A stretch of DNA of 64,000 bases from an uncultured Clostridium sp. (GTDB lineage: Bacteria > Bacillota > Clostridia > Clostridiales > Clostridiaceae), in contig NZ_CAMQZG010000004.1 in NCBI RefSeq assembly GCF_947039605.1, positions 36,061 to 100,060 of the forward strand, written 5' to 3'. Below the pieces are notes generated by a model. The model saw only the letters and a list, made by a program, of their open reading frames with translations. It did no database searches and was not told where the DNA came from. Positions 37,340 through 46,428 of this stretch are shown here, piece by piece; the first letter of the stretch is position 1, and each line of letters begins with the position of its first letter. The translations under genes were made by a program, and so were the position numbers.

Positions 37340-38065
37340 TTATAAAATATTATTATTTATTAAAAACTCTTTATCCTCTAACACTTCATGATATTCACCA
37401 TCTCTTATGATTTCATGATTTTCTGAGAATACAACAACTCTATTAAATACTCCCTCAACATATGCAAATTCATGTGTTGAACATATAATTGTTTTACCAC
37501 TTTCTCTGAGCTTTATTAAAAAATCTCTTAAGAAACGTTTTCCTTTCGGATCAATTTCATTCATCGGCTCATCTAATACTAAAACATCTGGATTTAAAGA
37601 AAGCACACTTGCCATTGCAACTTTTTTCTTTTCACCACCACTTAAATTATATGGCTGTCTATCTTTTAATTTCTCTATTCCTAAAAGGTCTAAACAATCC
37701 ATTACTCGTTTTTCAACAATATCTTCTGAATAACCCATTTGTCTTGGACCAAAGGCAATTTCATCATAAACAGTAGAGTTAAATAATTGTGCATCTGAAT
37801 TTTGAAATACAAATCCAACTTTTTGATGAAACTTCTTAGCATTTTTACTGTTATTTAAAAATTTTTCATTTATTTCTTCACCATCAAAAATGTATTTACC
37901 CTTTGTTGGATTTACAACTCCATTGATTAATTTTAATAATGTTGATTTCCCACTACCATTTGCTCCAATTAATGCAATTCCTTCTCCAGCTTCTATTTCT
38001 AAATCTATATTTTTAAGGGCAATTGTATCTTTGTATGCAAAACATACTTTTTCCATTTTAATCAT
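37340..38065 (-). CDS. nickel/cobalt ECF importer ATPase (NikO/CbiO)
   Basis: The ATPase has 241 residues. The Walker A is GANGSGKST, the Q-loop region is GFVFQNSDAQLFN, the signature is LSGGEKKKVA, the Walker B is VLVLDEPMNEID, and the switch His is in CSTHEF. QNSDAQLF is typical of ECF ATPases. It energises uptake with the membrane proteins encoded just upstream. Context with urease favours nickel over cobalt. The start is an ATG after AAGGAGA. Confidence 0.92.
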   Translation of the reverse strand: MIKMEKVCFAYKDTIALKNIDLEIEAGEGIALIGANGSGKSTLLKLINGVVNPTKGKYIFDGEEINEKFLNNSKNAKKFHQKVGFVFQNSDAQLFNSTVYDEIAFGPRQMGYSEDIVEKRVMDCLDLLGIEKLKDRQPYNLSGGEKKKVAMASVLSLNPDVLVLDEPMNEIDPKGKRFLRDFLIKLRESGKTIICSTHEFAYVEGVFNRVVVFSENHEIIRDGEYHEVLEDKEFLINNNIL

Positions 38066-38110
38066 GTAAGTTCTCCTTATTTTAAGCTCTATTTTATTAC
38101 TGCTATTTTT

Positions 38111-38905
38111 CTAATAAATAAAAAATATTACTATTATTGCAATTGTTATTATTAGATATATAGCATCTTTTAAAGTAAATCTAAACTTTTTATAAGAAAC
38201 ATATTCGCCTGTGAATCCTCTACATTCCATTGCTGAATACATATCTTCGCCCATTGATTTAGTTTTGAAAAATAAATTTCCCATTATGTTAGTTACGGCT
38301 TTAACTTTATTTTTATTTTTTCCAACAGACCTTAATTTAAGCGCATATAACATTTCTAAAGAAAATTCTCCTAATAAAAATATATATCTAATTGTTATAT
38401 CAAAAACTAATATAAAAATATCTGATATAAATAATATTTTAAAAGCCTTTGTAATATCATGCCACGCTGTAGTATTAGATAAAATATTTACACCTATTAA
38501 AGTTATCATAATTTTGAAAACAATCATCAAACTGTTGTATATATTCCCCATAATCATAGAGGGTATCAAAATTATAAGTGTAAGAATAGGAACTATTATG
38601 CTTAATAAAACTATTCTTTTAAGTATCTCTCCATTTAATGTTGCAAGTGACACTAAAAAATATGCTGCTATTAAATATGTATATAAAGGTTCTTTCGACA
38701 TTGATAAAAATGCAATTAATACAATTGTTGAAATTAATTTAAGCATTGGATTTATCTCATACAAAAGTCCAGTTTCTTTTTGGTCATCTCTTTTAATTCT
38801 ACCTATTAACCCCATAAAGTGGATAATAGTTTTATCTATAAAGCTATCATTATCTTTTTCAAGGTTGTATTCTTCTTTTTTAAAAAGCCAATCTTTATCA
38901 TCCAA
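38111..38905 (-). CDS. nickel/cobalt ECF importer membrane coupling protein (NikQ/CbiQ)
   Basis: This 264-residue T component has five or so helices (about 60-165 and 240-262). The cytoplasmic coupling helices carry ALKLRSVG and AMECRGFTG, matching the Ala-Arg-Gly motifs that contact the ATPase. The start is a TTG with AAGGTGG upstream, because the nearby ATG runs into a stop. It lies between the substrate-binding and ATPase genes. Confidence 0.9.
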   Translation of the reverse strand: MDDKDWLFKKEEYNLEKDNDSFIDKTIIHFMGLIGRIKRDDQKETGLLYEINPMLKLISTIVLIAFLSMSKEPLYTYLIAAYFLVSLATLNGEILKRIVLLSIIVPILTLIILIPSMIMGNIYNSLMIVFKIMITLIGVNILSNTTAWHDITKAFKILFISDIFILVFDITIRYIFLLGEFSLEMLYALKLRSVGKNKNKVKAVTNIMGNLFFKTKSMGEDMYSAMECRGFTGEYVSYKKFRFTLKDAIYLIITIAIIVIFFIY

Positions 38906-38976
38906 TTCTCATTACCACCTTTTATTTTAGTAAATTAGCCCTATCCACCAAAATTGCTGAATAGGACTAATCCTAA

Positions 38977-39969
38977 TTAATCAAAATTTACTGGCTCATC
39001 TTTTTTAAGACTTGCTAGTATTTTAAATAAAATTACTAAAAGAACTACTCCTATTACCCCTGATAGAATATATCCTGGTATAGTCCCCATCCCTGCAAAG
39101 CCATATCCTGAGCCAATTGCTTGATAATCGACTCCTGATTTCATACCTTTTGGAACATACCCAATCATTGCTTTTAATGCTGAAGAATCCCATTCTCCCC
39201 AAGCTGATCTGCTTGCTGCAAATAATCCTATTGGCACTATAATTATCATTGCTACTAATAATCCAATTAATCCTTTGTAAATTTTCTTTGTACCTTTTAT
39301 TTCATTTGCATAGATAGTATCATCTGATGCTTTTTTTATGTATGAATATACTGCTACTGTAACTATTCCCTCAACGATTCCAATAATTGCATGAGCTGAC
39401 ATCATTGCTGGAATTGAAACACTAAATGGATATGGGCAATATAATGCTTGCCCTGCAGCGTTGTGGAATAATATTGGTTGTATTCCAAGTTCTAATGATG
39501 CAGAAAAAGCAGCTAAATTCAGTGCTATGTATCCTGCAATGAATGCACCTATTTTTTCACCTTTAGAACTTTTTATTCTATTTTTCAAGAAATTAAATAT
39601 AAAATAACTTGAGAAAGCCATAACTGCTGCCATATTAAATGCATTAGCTCCATATGCTAAAACTCCACCATCACCAAAGAATAGTGCTTGTATTAATAAT
39701 GCTATTGAGGTTGATATTACTGCTGCATACGGCCCTAAAATAATTGCGGTCAGGGCTGTCCCAACTGCATGCGCACTTGTCCCCCCTGGTGTTGGAACAT
39801 TGAACATCATTATTAAAAATGAAAATGCTGCAAAAACACCAAGTAGTGGTATTTTCTTTTTACTTAATTCTTTTTTTACTTTTTTTGCTGAAATAACCCA
39901 TATTGGTATCATAACAGCTCCCATAACTGCACATGTTGATGGACTTAAATAATTATCTGGTATATGCAT
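38977..39969 (-). CDS. nickel/cobalt ECF importer substrate-binding protein (NikMN fusion)
   Basis: The protein has 330 residues. The N-terminus MHIPDNYLSP supplies the metal-binding Met-His pair of CbiM/NikM. The motif GGTSAHAVGTALTAIILGPYAAV and the later PAMMSAHAIIGIVEG are the other ligand regions. After about 215 residues the protein continues with a two-helix segment (about 226-245 and 295-318) resembling NikN/CbiN, so this is the fused NikMN form. No separate N gene is present. It is the first gene of the M-Q-O operon. The start is an ATG after AAGGAGG. Confidence 0.92.
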   Translation of the reverse strand: MHIPDNYLSPSTCAVMGAVMIPIWVISAKKVKKELSKKKIPLLGVFAAFSFLIMMFNVPTPGGTSAHAVGTALTAIILGPYAAVISTSIALLIQALFFGDGGVLAYGANAFNMAAVMAFSSYFIFNFLKNRIKSSKGEKIGAFIAGYIALNLAAFSASLELGIQPILFHNAAGQALYCPYPFSVSIPAMMSAHAIIGIVEGIVTVAVYSYIKKASDDTIYANEIKGTKKIYKGLIGLLVAMIIIVPIGLFAASRSAWGEWDSSALKAMIGYVPKGMKSGVDYQAIGSGYGFAGMGTIPGYILSGVIGVVLLVILFKILASLKKDEPVNFD

Positions 39970-40383
39970 TTTTTTCCTCCTTCGTTAACTATGCTATGTT
40001 AAATTGTCACAGTGTTTTCATTAATATTACAATATTAATTTTAAATAGTAAATTTAGTATTATTGCTATTTTTTTATATAACTATATATTATTTATGTAA
40101 TTTATTAGCTATTTCTTATTCTTTATTACTAATTTTTTCTTATTCTTTAATTTTTTTTAATTTTTTCTTATTTTTTCATTGAAATACCATTCTCAATTAA
40201 GATTTATATTATCATTTATTTTTCATAAATATGTTAATTTAAACGATTGTTTTTTTAAAATCATTAATTTTTTTATATTAAAATTAATTTAATATTTTAC
40301 TGTATAAAAAAAATTCTTTTGACCATAATCTAGTTATACTAATTTATAACTAAATTAAGTTACTGTGGTTAAGGTATCTAAAG
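39970..40383. other. promoter region of the nickel importer operon
   Basis: This is an extremely AT-rich region with long T runs and no gene. It contains the palindrome at 40021-40038. The right end meets the second copy of the 303-bp element. Confidence 0.4.
40021..40038. promoter_or_regulatory. palindromic operator candidate upstream of nikMN
   Basis: TTAATATTACAATATTAA is a perfect 8-2-8 inverted repeat about 52 bases before the nikMN start. It could bind a metal-responsive repressor. In AT-rich DNA such palindromes can arise by chance. Confidence 0.4.
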
Positions 40384-40686
40384 TTTTAACTAAAATTTGA
40401 GAGAATTCTCCCATCTCTACAGGTGGTGAGATGAATCGATGTAGCTTTAGCTAAACGTAAATAATTCCCATGTATTAATAATTCAAGCTTGGATATAATA
40501 TAATTATAGGTTTCCAAAAGCAAGTCTTAAGCTTGCAGTACCGTAGGAAATACGGAAAGGGTTCTCCTAAAAAAACCCATAGCGTTGGAAACTGATAGTC
40601 TGTAAAATAATTACCTATATGGTTAGACAGGATTATACGAAGCCCCGACTTCAAGTCTTTAGGCTAAGTGGTGGGTATTTCACTAT
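40384..40686 (+). mobile_element. 303-bp non-autonomous IS200/IS605-like element, copy 2
   Basis: It is identical in length to copy 1 (12777-13079) with three base differences. The shared sequence begins at TTTTAAC and ends at GGTGGGTATTTCACTAT; the flanks differ completely outside. The left part holds GAGAATTCTC (palindrome), CATCTC/GAGATG and CTACA/TGTAG pairings. The middle holds a multi-hairpin core (see the RNA feature). The right part has GAAGCCCC, ACTT/AAGT and GGTGGG, resembling the right end of clostridial IS605-type tnpB elements. No transposase or TnpB frame is inside, so it must be mobilised in trans if it is mobile. Confidence 0.65.
40508..40686 (+). ncRNA. candidate structured RNA in element copy 2
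   Basis: GTTTCCAA (40510-40517) pairs perfectly with TTGGAAAC (40585-40592). This closing stem encloses three hairpins: GCAAG/CTTGC (40520-40536), CCGTA-GGAAA-TACGG (40541-40555) and GGGTT/AACCC (40559-40578), a four-way junction. A single-stranded linker and a 3' domain with GAAGCCCC...GGTGGG follow. It may be an omega-RNA-like guide scaffold of a TnpB system or part of an IStron ribozyme. Transcription is not shown. Confidence 0.45.
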
Positions 40687-40779
40687 ACTCCTTTATCTTG
40701 AATCAATAATACCTTAATCTAAAAAATCTCCTTTTGTTCTAATGCCAAGTGTAGGTATTAGATATTAACTTTGGTATAG

Positions 40780-40822
40780 AAAAAACTCCTATTGAGCTTG
40801 AATCACTCAATAGGAGTTTTTT
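40780..40822 (-). terminator. terminator after the lipoprotein gene
   Basis: AAAAACTCCTATTGAG pairs with CTCAATAGGAGTTTTT over a 9-base loop; T tracts flank both sides. Confidence 0.85.
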
Positions 40823-40830
40823 ATTTAAAT

Positions 40831-42000
40831 TTATTCTGCCTCTTTTTTTTGTTCATCTGAATCTGCTTCTTTTACTTCTTTACTCACTTCAACTTTCATT
40901 ATTTCATATATTGTTTCTGGATTATCATAGTTATCATTTGTCATTTTTTCTATAAGAAGACTATCATCAAACTCTTTTCTGATTAATACTTTATCTTCAA
41001 ACTTTGTTGGTGTGTATTTTCCATCTGCTAAGTTAACTGAACCTACAAATGATTTATTTGCATAATTATATCCTGATATATATAAATTTTCTCCTAGTAT
41101 ATACGTAGTTGAGTTAGGTTCTATTGAATACTCTTCTCCTGATATGATAACTTTTTTCTCTTTTGTTACCATATCATATTCTATTAAATCTTCACTTCCA
41201 TTTTCTAAGCTTGTTAATCCATATATTTTTTCACCATATACTAAAGGATTTTTTATATCTTCTATTTTAGTAACCATATTTTCTGTAAGTACATCCGCTC
41301 TATCTATTCCTTCTATATTTATTACATATGTGTCATTTTTAACTTCAACATCTTTTTTGTCATCCTCTGATGTTGTTGTTTCTCCTATATTAAATACTAA
41401 AAGATTATTAGCTAGATGTAAGTTATGAAAATAATTATCTGAATTAAACAATTCAAATCCATAATCGAATCCAAATTCATATAATATTACACTAGTATTT
41501 TTATCATCATTTTTGCTATCATATGATACTACTAATCTATTTCCATCTATAATATAACCTTCAAGTATTCCTTTTTCTGATACAAAACTTGTATTTGCTA
41601 CATATTTACCTGACTCATCAAGTTCGCCTACAAAAGTTCCATAGTTATAACCTTGTACACCTGTTGTTCCATCTGCTGTGATTTTTTTGTATGCTATCTT
41701 ATTTCCAAATATATCTGCAAATGCTATATCATAATTTTCATTTTCTTCTTTATCTATAACTTGAACTTCATTATCACTCTCATCCCATAAACATAGTTCA
41801 TTATTGTTTGTTAAATATAAATACTTATCCCCCTCTTTATCAACAAGTATATTCTTTTCTTTATCTAGTAAGTCTTCCATGGTCATTGTAGCTTTCTTTT
41901 CTTCTACTTTTTCTTCATTTTCTGTTGATCCACATCCTACCATTAATACTGAAGATGATATTGCTGCTAATATTATTAGTTTTACTTTATTATTTAACAT
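40831..42000 (-). CDS. putative lipoprotein, 389 aa
   Basis: A signal peptide with lipobox LMVGC (Cys23) is followed by an acidic linker (about 25-45). A beta-rich domain of about 320 residues carries repeated short strands such as DKYLYLTNNNELCLWD, GNKIAYKKI and GNRLVVSYD. The pattern resembles a beta-propeller of the kind found in clostridial surface lipoproteins, but I cannot assign a family. It would be anchored on the outer face of the membrane. The C-terminus is highly charged (Glu and Lys). The start is an ATG after GGGGGGAGA. Neighbours do not suggest a function. Confidence 0.75.
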   Translation of the reverse strand: MLNNKVKLIILAAISSSVLMVGCGSTENEEKVEEKKATMTMEDLLDKEKNILVDKEGDKYLYLTNNNELCLWDESDNEVQVIDKEENENYDIAFADIFGNKIAYKKITADGTTGVQGYNYGTFVGELDESGKYVANTSFVSEKGILEGYIIDGNRLVVSYDSKNDDKNTSVILYEFGFDYGFELFNSDNYFHNLHLANNLLVFNIGETTTSEDDKKDVEVKNDTYVINIEGIDRADVLTENMVTKIEDIKNPLVYGEKIYGLTSLENGSEDLIEYDMVTKEKKVIISGEEYSIEPNSTTYILGENLYISGYNYANKSFVGSVNLADGKYTPTKFEDKVLIRKEFDDSLLIEKMTNDNYDNPETIYEIMKVEVSKEVKEADSDEQKKEAE

Positions 42001-42104
42001 AAAACTCTCCCCCCTTGAAAATATTTACATAAAATAATTTTACCATTTTTTTACACATTTTTATAGGATTACATAATTTTTATTGATAAAGTAATTTTTA
42101 TAGC

Positions 42105-42143
42105 AAAAACACCACAATCAGATTTCTCTAATTGTGGTGTCTT
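42105..42143 (-). terminator. terminator of the MarR-ABC-ABC-micropeptide unit
   Basis: ACACCACAAT pairs with ATTGTGGTGT over a 12-base loop, followed by a T tract on the minus strand. It lies 18 bases after the micropeptide stop. Confidence 0.8.
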
Positions 42144-42161
42144 ACGTTTAACTTGTTAATA

Positions 42162-42251
42162 TTATTTTGTGAAAAATGCTTTTTCCACAATTGGTTTTAA
42201 AACTAGATTATATAAAAGAACTCCCACCATAATCCAGAAAAGAGTTATCAT
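42162..42251 (-). CDS. 29-aa membrane micropeptide after the ABC transporter pair
   Basis: The ATG at 42251 follows GAAGGTGG by 6 bases. The 29-codon peptide is MITLFWIMVGVLLYNLVLKP followed by IVEKAFFTK, one membrane helix with a basic end. It lies about 100 bases after the second ABC gene and just before a terminator, so it is probably the last gene of that operon. The family is not recognised; it might be a transporter accessory peptide. Confidence 0.6.
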   Translation of the reverse strand: MITLFWIMVGVLLYNLVLKPIVEKAFFTK

Positions 42252-42354
42252 AGAATCCACCTTCTTTCAAAATTTAAATAATATATCTATAACGCAATTA
42301 TAATAATTGCTTATGGCAAAATAGTGACTATTTTATTATAGATAGTATTATTTA

Positions 42355-44229
42355 CTAAGCTGGCATATCTTCTGCAAATTGACTATTGTATAAATCTTCA
42401 TAGAAACCTTTAGCTTCTATAAGGTCATTATGGTTTCCACTTTCAATTACATTACCGTCTTTCATTACAAGAATTATATCAGCATCTTTGATTGTTGATA
42501 GTCTATGTGCTATTACAAAACTTGTTCTTCCTTCCATTAGCTTATTCATTGCATTTTGTATGAATACTTCTGTTCTTGTATCTACACTACTTGTTGCTTC
42601 ATCAAGTATTAATATTGATGGGTCTGCAAGTATCGCTCTAGCTATTGTTAGAAGTTGTTTTTGTCCTTGTGAAATATTTGATGCTTCTTCATTTAAGATA
42701 GTATCATAACCATCTGCAAGTGTTCTGATAAAGTGGTCTGCATGAGCAGCTTTTGCTGCTGAAACTACTTCTTCAAATGTAGCATTATCTACTCCATAGG
42801 CAATATTATCTCTTATTGTTCCATTAAATAACCATGTATCCTGAAGAACCATTCCAAATGTGCTTCTTAAATCTTTTCTTGTCATTTCATTGATATCAAC
42901 TCCATCAATTTTTATTGAACCAGAGTTTACATCATAAAATCTCATTAAAAGATTTATAAGTGTTGTTTTACCTGCCCCCGTTGGGCCAACTATAGCAATT
43001 GTTTGACCTGATTTTGCTTCTATATTCATGTTTGTAATAAGAGTTTTCTCTTTTGTATATCCAAATTCAACATTTTCAAATGTAACATTTCCTTTTACAG
43101 TTTCAAGTTTAATTGGATTCTCTACTTCTTTAACCTCTTCTTTTTCATCAAGAATTTCAAAAACTCTCTCTGCTGAAGCTGCTGTTGATTGAAGTACGTT
43201 CATTATATTTGCAACTTGACTCATTGGTTGTGTAAATTGATTTACATATCTGATAAAAGCTTGTATATCTCCAAGAGTTATATAACCTTTAGTTACAAAT
43301 ATCCCACCAAGAACTGCAATTGCAACATAACTTATATTACTTACAAATCTCATGAATGGCATTATTATACCTGATACAAATTGTGCTCTCCATCCACAGT
43401 CATAAAGTCTATCATTCATCTCTTCAAGCTCTTTTATAGAAGCTGTCTCTCTATTAAATGATTTAATTACTTTGTGCCCTGAATAAACTTCTTCTATATG
43501 ACCATTAATTTTACCTATTTCTCTTTGTTGTGCCACAAAATGCTTTTGTGATCTTTTCATTATAGGTTTTATCCCAAATATTCCTATAGGAATAACTATA
43601 AGACAAACAAGTGCAAGCCATATATTTATAGTAAACATCATTATAGCCACACCTATTACTGTGATTAATGATGTTATAAGTTCATTTAAACTTTGTTGAA
43701 GTGTTGAACCTATATTTTCAAGGTCATTTGTAACTCTACTAAGTAAATCACCTTTTGAATGTGAGTCAAAGTATTTAAGTGGCAAGTTATTAAGTTTATC
43801 TTCAACTTCTTTTCTTAGTTTGAATACTGTCTTTTGTGCAACTGAAGCCATAACATACTTTTGTGCAAATAAGAATACTGAACTAAGTACAAATAATGAG
43901 GCTAGTATTACTAATATCCAAAATACATAATGAAAATCTACTGAAGCATTTGGTACTCCCTTATACTTCTCCATTACTCCATCACCAATTTTAGTGATTG
44001 CCATTCCGAGAATTTTTGGGCTTACAACACTAAATATTGTTGCAAGAATAGCTAGTATAAATATAACTATCATTCTAACTTTAAAATCTTTAAGATAGCT
44101 AAATAATCTTTTCATTGTTCCTTTAAAATCTTTAGCTTTAGCTGTTGGTCCACCAGCCATTCCTTTACCTCTTCCACCAAATGGAGATGCCGATGATTTT
44201 GGTTGTTTATTATCCTTAGTTGAACTCAT
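42355..44229 (-). CDS. ABC exporter half, heterodimeric multidrug type (second subunit)
   Basis: The protein has 624 residues from the chosen start. A Gly-rich N-terminal tail with FGGRGKGMAGGP (about 15-28) precedes six helices (about 50-330) and an ATPase domain: Walker A GPTGAGKTT, signature SQGQKQLLTIARA, Walker B ILILDEATSSVD and switch His in AHRLST. The canonical catalytic Glu is present (DEATSS), so this subunit holds the active catalytic Glu and switch His, unlike its partner. The start is the ATG at 44229 inside the end of the partner gene (14-base overlap) with AAGGAGGAG upstream; a longer frame to 44295 has no ribosome binding site. Confidence 0.92.
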   Translation of the reverse strand: MSSTKDNKQPKSSASPFGGRGKGMAGGPTAKAKDFKGTMKRLFSYLKDFKVRMIVIFILAILATIFSVVSPKILGMAITKIGDGVMEKYKGVPNASVDFHYVFWILVILASLFVLSSVFLFAQKYVMASVAQKTVFKLRKEVEDKLNNLPLKYFDSHSKGDLLSRVTNDLENIGSTLQQSLNELITSLITVIGVAIMMFTINIWLALVCLIVIPIGIFGIKPIMKRSQKHFVAQQREIGKINGHIEEVYSGHKVIKSFNRETASIKELEEMNDRLYDCGWRAQFVSGIIMPFMRFVSNISYVAIAVLGGIFVTKGYITLGDIQAFIRYVNQFTQPMSQVANIMNVLQSTAASAERVFEILDEKEEVKEVENPIKLETVKGNVTFENVEFGYTKEKTLITNMNIEAKSGQTIAIVGPTGAGKTTLINLLMRFYDVNSGSIKIDGVDINEMTRKDLRSTFGMVLQDTWLFNGTIRDNIAYGVDNATFEEVVSAAKAAHADHFIRTLADGYDTILNEEASNISQGQKQLLTIARAILADPSILILDEATSSVDTRTEVFIQNAMNKLMEGRTSFVIAHRLSTIKDADIILVMKDGNVIESGNHNDLIEAKGFYEDLYNSQFAEDMPA

Positions 44230-45955
44230 TTTCCATCTCCTCCTTTGAAAGTTGAGATAATGCAATCTCTTTATATAATGGACAATTTTTAGCAAGTTCT
44301 TTGTGTGTTCCCATTCCAGCTATTCTACCTTCATCTAAAACTATAATTTTATCTGAATCTTTAGCTGAACTAATTCTTTGAGTTACAACAATAACTGCTG
44401 AGTCCTTAGTTTCATCTTTAAGTCCTGCTCTAAGTTTTGCATCTGTTTTAAAATCTAATGCAGAGAAACTATCATCAAACACATAAACTGATGGTTTTCT
44501 AACTAAAGCTCTCGCTATTGAAAGTCTTTGTTTTTGACCACCTGAAACATTTGTACCACCCTGAGAAATTTCATGCTTATATTCATTCTCCATGTTTACT
44601 ATAAACTCTGAAGCTTGTGCAATCTGTGCTGCATGTTTAACCTCTTCATCAGTTGCATCTTCTTTACCATATCTAATATTTTCTTCTATTGTTCCACTAA
44701 ATAATATTGCTTTTTGAGGTACATATCCTATATTCTCTCTAAGTTCTTCTTGTGAAACATCTTTTATATTTACGCCATTTAATAATATCTCACCTGATGT
44801 AATATCATAAAGTCTTGGTATAAGGCTTACAAGTGTAGATTTACCTGAACCTGTCCCACCAATTATTGAAAGTGTTTCTCCTGAATTTACAGCAAATGAA
44901 ATATCACTAAGAACTGGCGCTTCTGCACCTTCATAAGCAAATGCTACATCTTTAAATTCGATACTTCCTTTTTCTGCCCTCATACTATTTACCTTAACAT
45001 CATCTTTTATAGATGGTTCTATATCAAATACTTCATTAATTCTTTTTGCTGATGCTGCTCCTCTTGGAATCATAACAAACATCATTGCCATCATGATAAG
45101 TGAGAACATTATTTGCATAGCATATTGAATTATTGCCATTAAGTCACCAATTTGAACTGACCCATCATTAATCTTTATAGCACCAATCCAAACAAGTGCG
45201 ACTGTTGTAAGATTTAATATAAGCATAAGTACTGGTTGCAATGAACCCATAAGCTTGTTTACTTTTATTGATGTATCTGTTAAATCTTTATTTGCCGCAT
45301 TAAATTTAACACTTTCAAATTCACTTTTATTAAAAGCTCTTATAACTCTTATTCCATTAAGTTTTTCTCTCATTACAAGATTTACTTTATCAAGTTTACT
45401 TTGTATTGATTTAAATAAAGGTACACCCTTACTTCCAATCACTGCAATAACAATTATAAGAATTGGTACTGAGAAAGCTAATACTATTGAAAGTTTTGGA
45501 CTTTTATCAATAGCCATAATTACTCCACCAACCATCATAATTGGTGCTGTTACCATCATTCTTAGAATAGTTATTGTAACTGTTGAAACTTGTGTAATAT
45601 CATTTGTAGTTCTAGTAGTAAGTGATGCTATTCCTATTTTATCTATATCCGCTTGTGAAAAACTTTCTACTCTTTTAAATAATTTTGATCTTAAATCCCT
45701 TGCAAAGCCAATTCCGACTTTTGATATAAAGAAAGTTGCTATTATCATTGCTATCATACCAATTACAGTAACAATAAGCATTTTCCCACCAACACTTACA
45801 ATATAGCTTGTATCACCTTTGATGATACCTTTATCAACTATATCAGCCATTAAAGTTGGCAACCATAAACTAGTTGCTACTTGAACACCTAAAAGTATTA
45901 ATATCAAAATCAGAAGACTAGTATAAGGTTTTAAATGCTTGTATAATTTAAGCAT
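44216..45955 (-). CDS. ABC exporter half, heterodimeric multidrug type (first subunit)
   Basis: The protein has 579 residues with six helices (about 15-310) and an ATPase domain: Walker A GGTGSGKST, signature VSGGQKQRLSIARA, Walker B VYVFDDSFSALD and VVTQRIS in place of the switch His. The Asp after Walker B (FDDSFSAL) replaces the catalytic Glu and Gln replaces the switch His. This is the degenerate site typical of heterodimeric exporters such as BmrC, TM287 or LmrC. It pairs with the overlapping downstream gene and follows a MarR regulator, so drug-inducible export is likely. Confidence 0.93.
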   Translation of the reverse strand: MLKLYKHLKPYTSLLILILILLGVQVATSLWLPTLMADIVDKGIIKGDTSYIVSVGGKMLIVTVIGMIAMIIATFFISKVGIGFARDLRSKLFKRVESFSQADIDKIGIASLTTRTTNDITQVSTVTITILRMMVTAPIMMVGGVIMAIDKSPKLSIVLAFSVPILIIVIAVIGSKGVPLFKSIQSKLDKVNLVMREKLNGIRVIRAFNKSEFESVKFNAANKDLTDTSIKVNKLMGSLQPVLMLILNLTTVALVWIGAIKINDGSVQIGDLMAIIQYAMQIMFSLIMMAMMFVMIPRGAASAKRINEVFDIEPSIKDDVKVNSMRAEKGSIEFKDVAFAYEGAEAPVLSDISFAVNSGETLSIIGGTGSGKSTLVSLIPRLYDITSGEILLNGVNIKDVSQEELRENIGYVPQKAILFSGTIEENIRYGKEDATDEEVKHAAQIAQASEFIVNMENEYKHEISQGGTNVSGGQKQRLSIARALVRKPSVYVFDDSFSALDFKTDAKLRAGLKDETKDSAVIVVTQRISSAKDSDKIIVLDEGRIAGMGTHKELAKNCPLYKEIALSQLSKEEMENEFN

Positions 45956-45979
45956 ATTTCACCATCCTTGTCTTATGTT

Positions 45980-46423
45980 TTATTTTTCATTTTCTGCACA
46001 GTTATTAATTTTTTTAGTAAGATTTCTAAATACAATCTTTTCATCTTCTGTTAGTACATTAAAAGCTTTCATATTAATATTATCCATAGCTTCCCTAACA
46101 TTTATACATGCATCTCTTCCTTGGTCTGTAAGATATAACCTAGAAATCCTTTTATCTTTTTCATCTTCTCTTTTTTCTACAAAGCCAGCTTTTTCTAATC
46201 TTTTAACCGTAACAGTTACTGTTGCTGCTTGTATATTAAGAGCTTTTGCAATATCCTTTTGTCTTCGCCCTTCCTCCTTCATCAGTAAAAATAATAAAGG
46301 TGGTTGCCCTGCATATAAATTATATTTTTCTAGGACTGCTCTACTCTTTCTAAAGTGTCCTTTCATCATTCTTCTTAATTCATCATATAATTCTTGATCT
46401 TCTTTACTATAAATTTTTCTCAC
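45980..46423 (-). CDS. MarR-family transcriptional regulator
   Basis: The regulator has 147 residues. Its winged helix contains GRRQKDIAKALNIQAATVTVTVKRLEKAGFVEKRED and the DKRISRLYLTDQGRD wing. It probably represses its own operon with the two ABC genes (25 bases downstream). Twelve-base palindromes in the promoter are the likely operator. The GTG at 46423 overlaps the only ribosome binding site (GAGGTGAG); an ATT at about 46414 is a possible alternative start. Confidence 0.9.
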   Translation of the reverse strand: MRKIYSKEDQELYDELRRMMKGHFRKSRAVLEKYNLYAGQPPLLFLLMKEEGRRQKDIAKALNIQAATVTVTVKRLEKAGFVEKREDEKDKRISRLYLTDQGRDACINVREAMDNINMKAFNVLTEDEKIVFRNLTKKINNCAENEK

Positions 46424-46428
46424 CTCAC

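Noticed and set aside
40384..40686. Complete group I intron
   Set aside because: A GATAGTCT segment resembles the S element, but no matching R element or P7 pairing was found. An IStron remnant stays possible but is not claimed.
42295..42330. GCAATTATAATAATTGC palindrome and AAAATAG/CTATTTT repeat after the ABC gene
   Set aside because: They may be weak hairpins, but they lack a T tract and lie inside the unit, so I did not call a terminator or operator.
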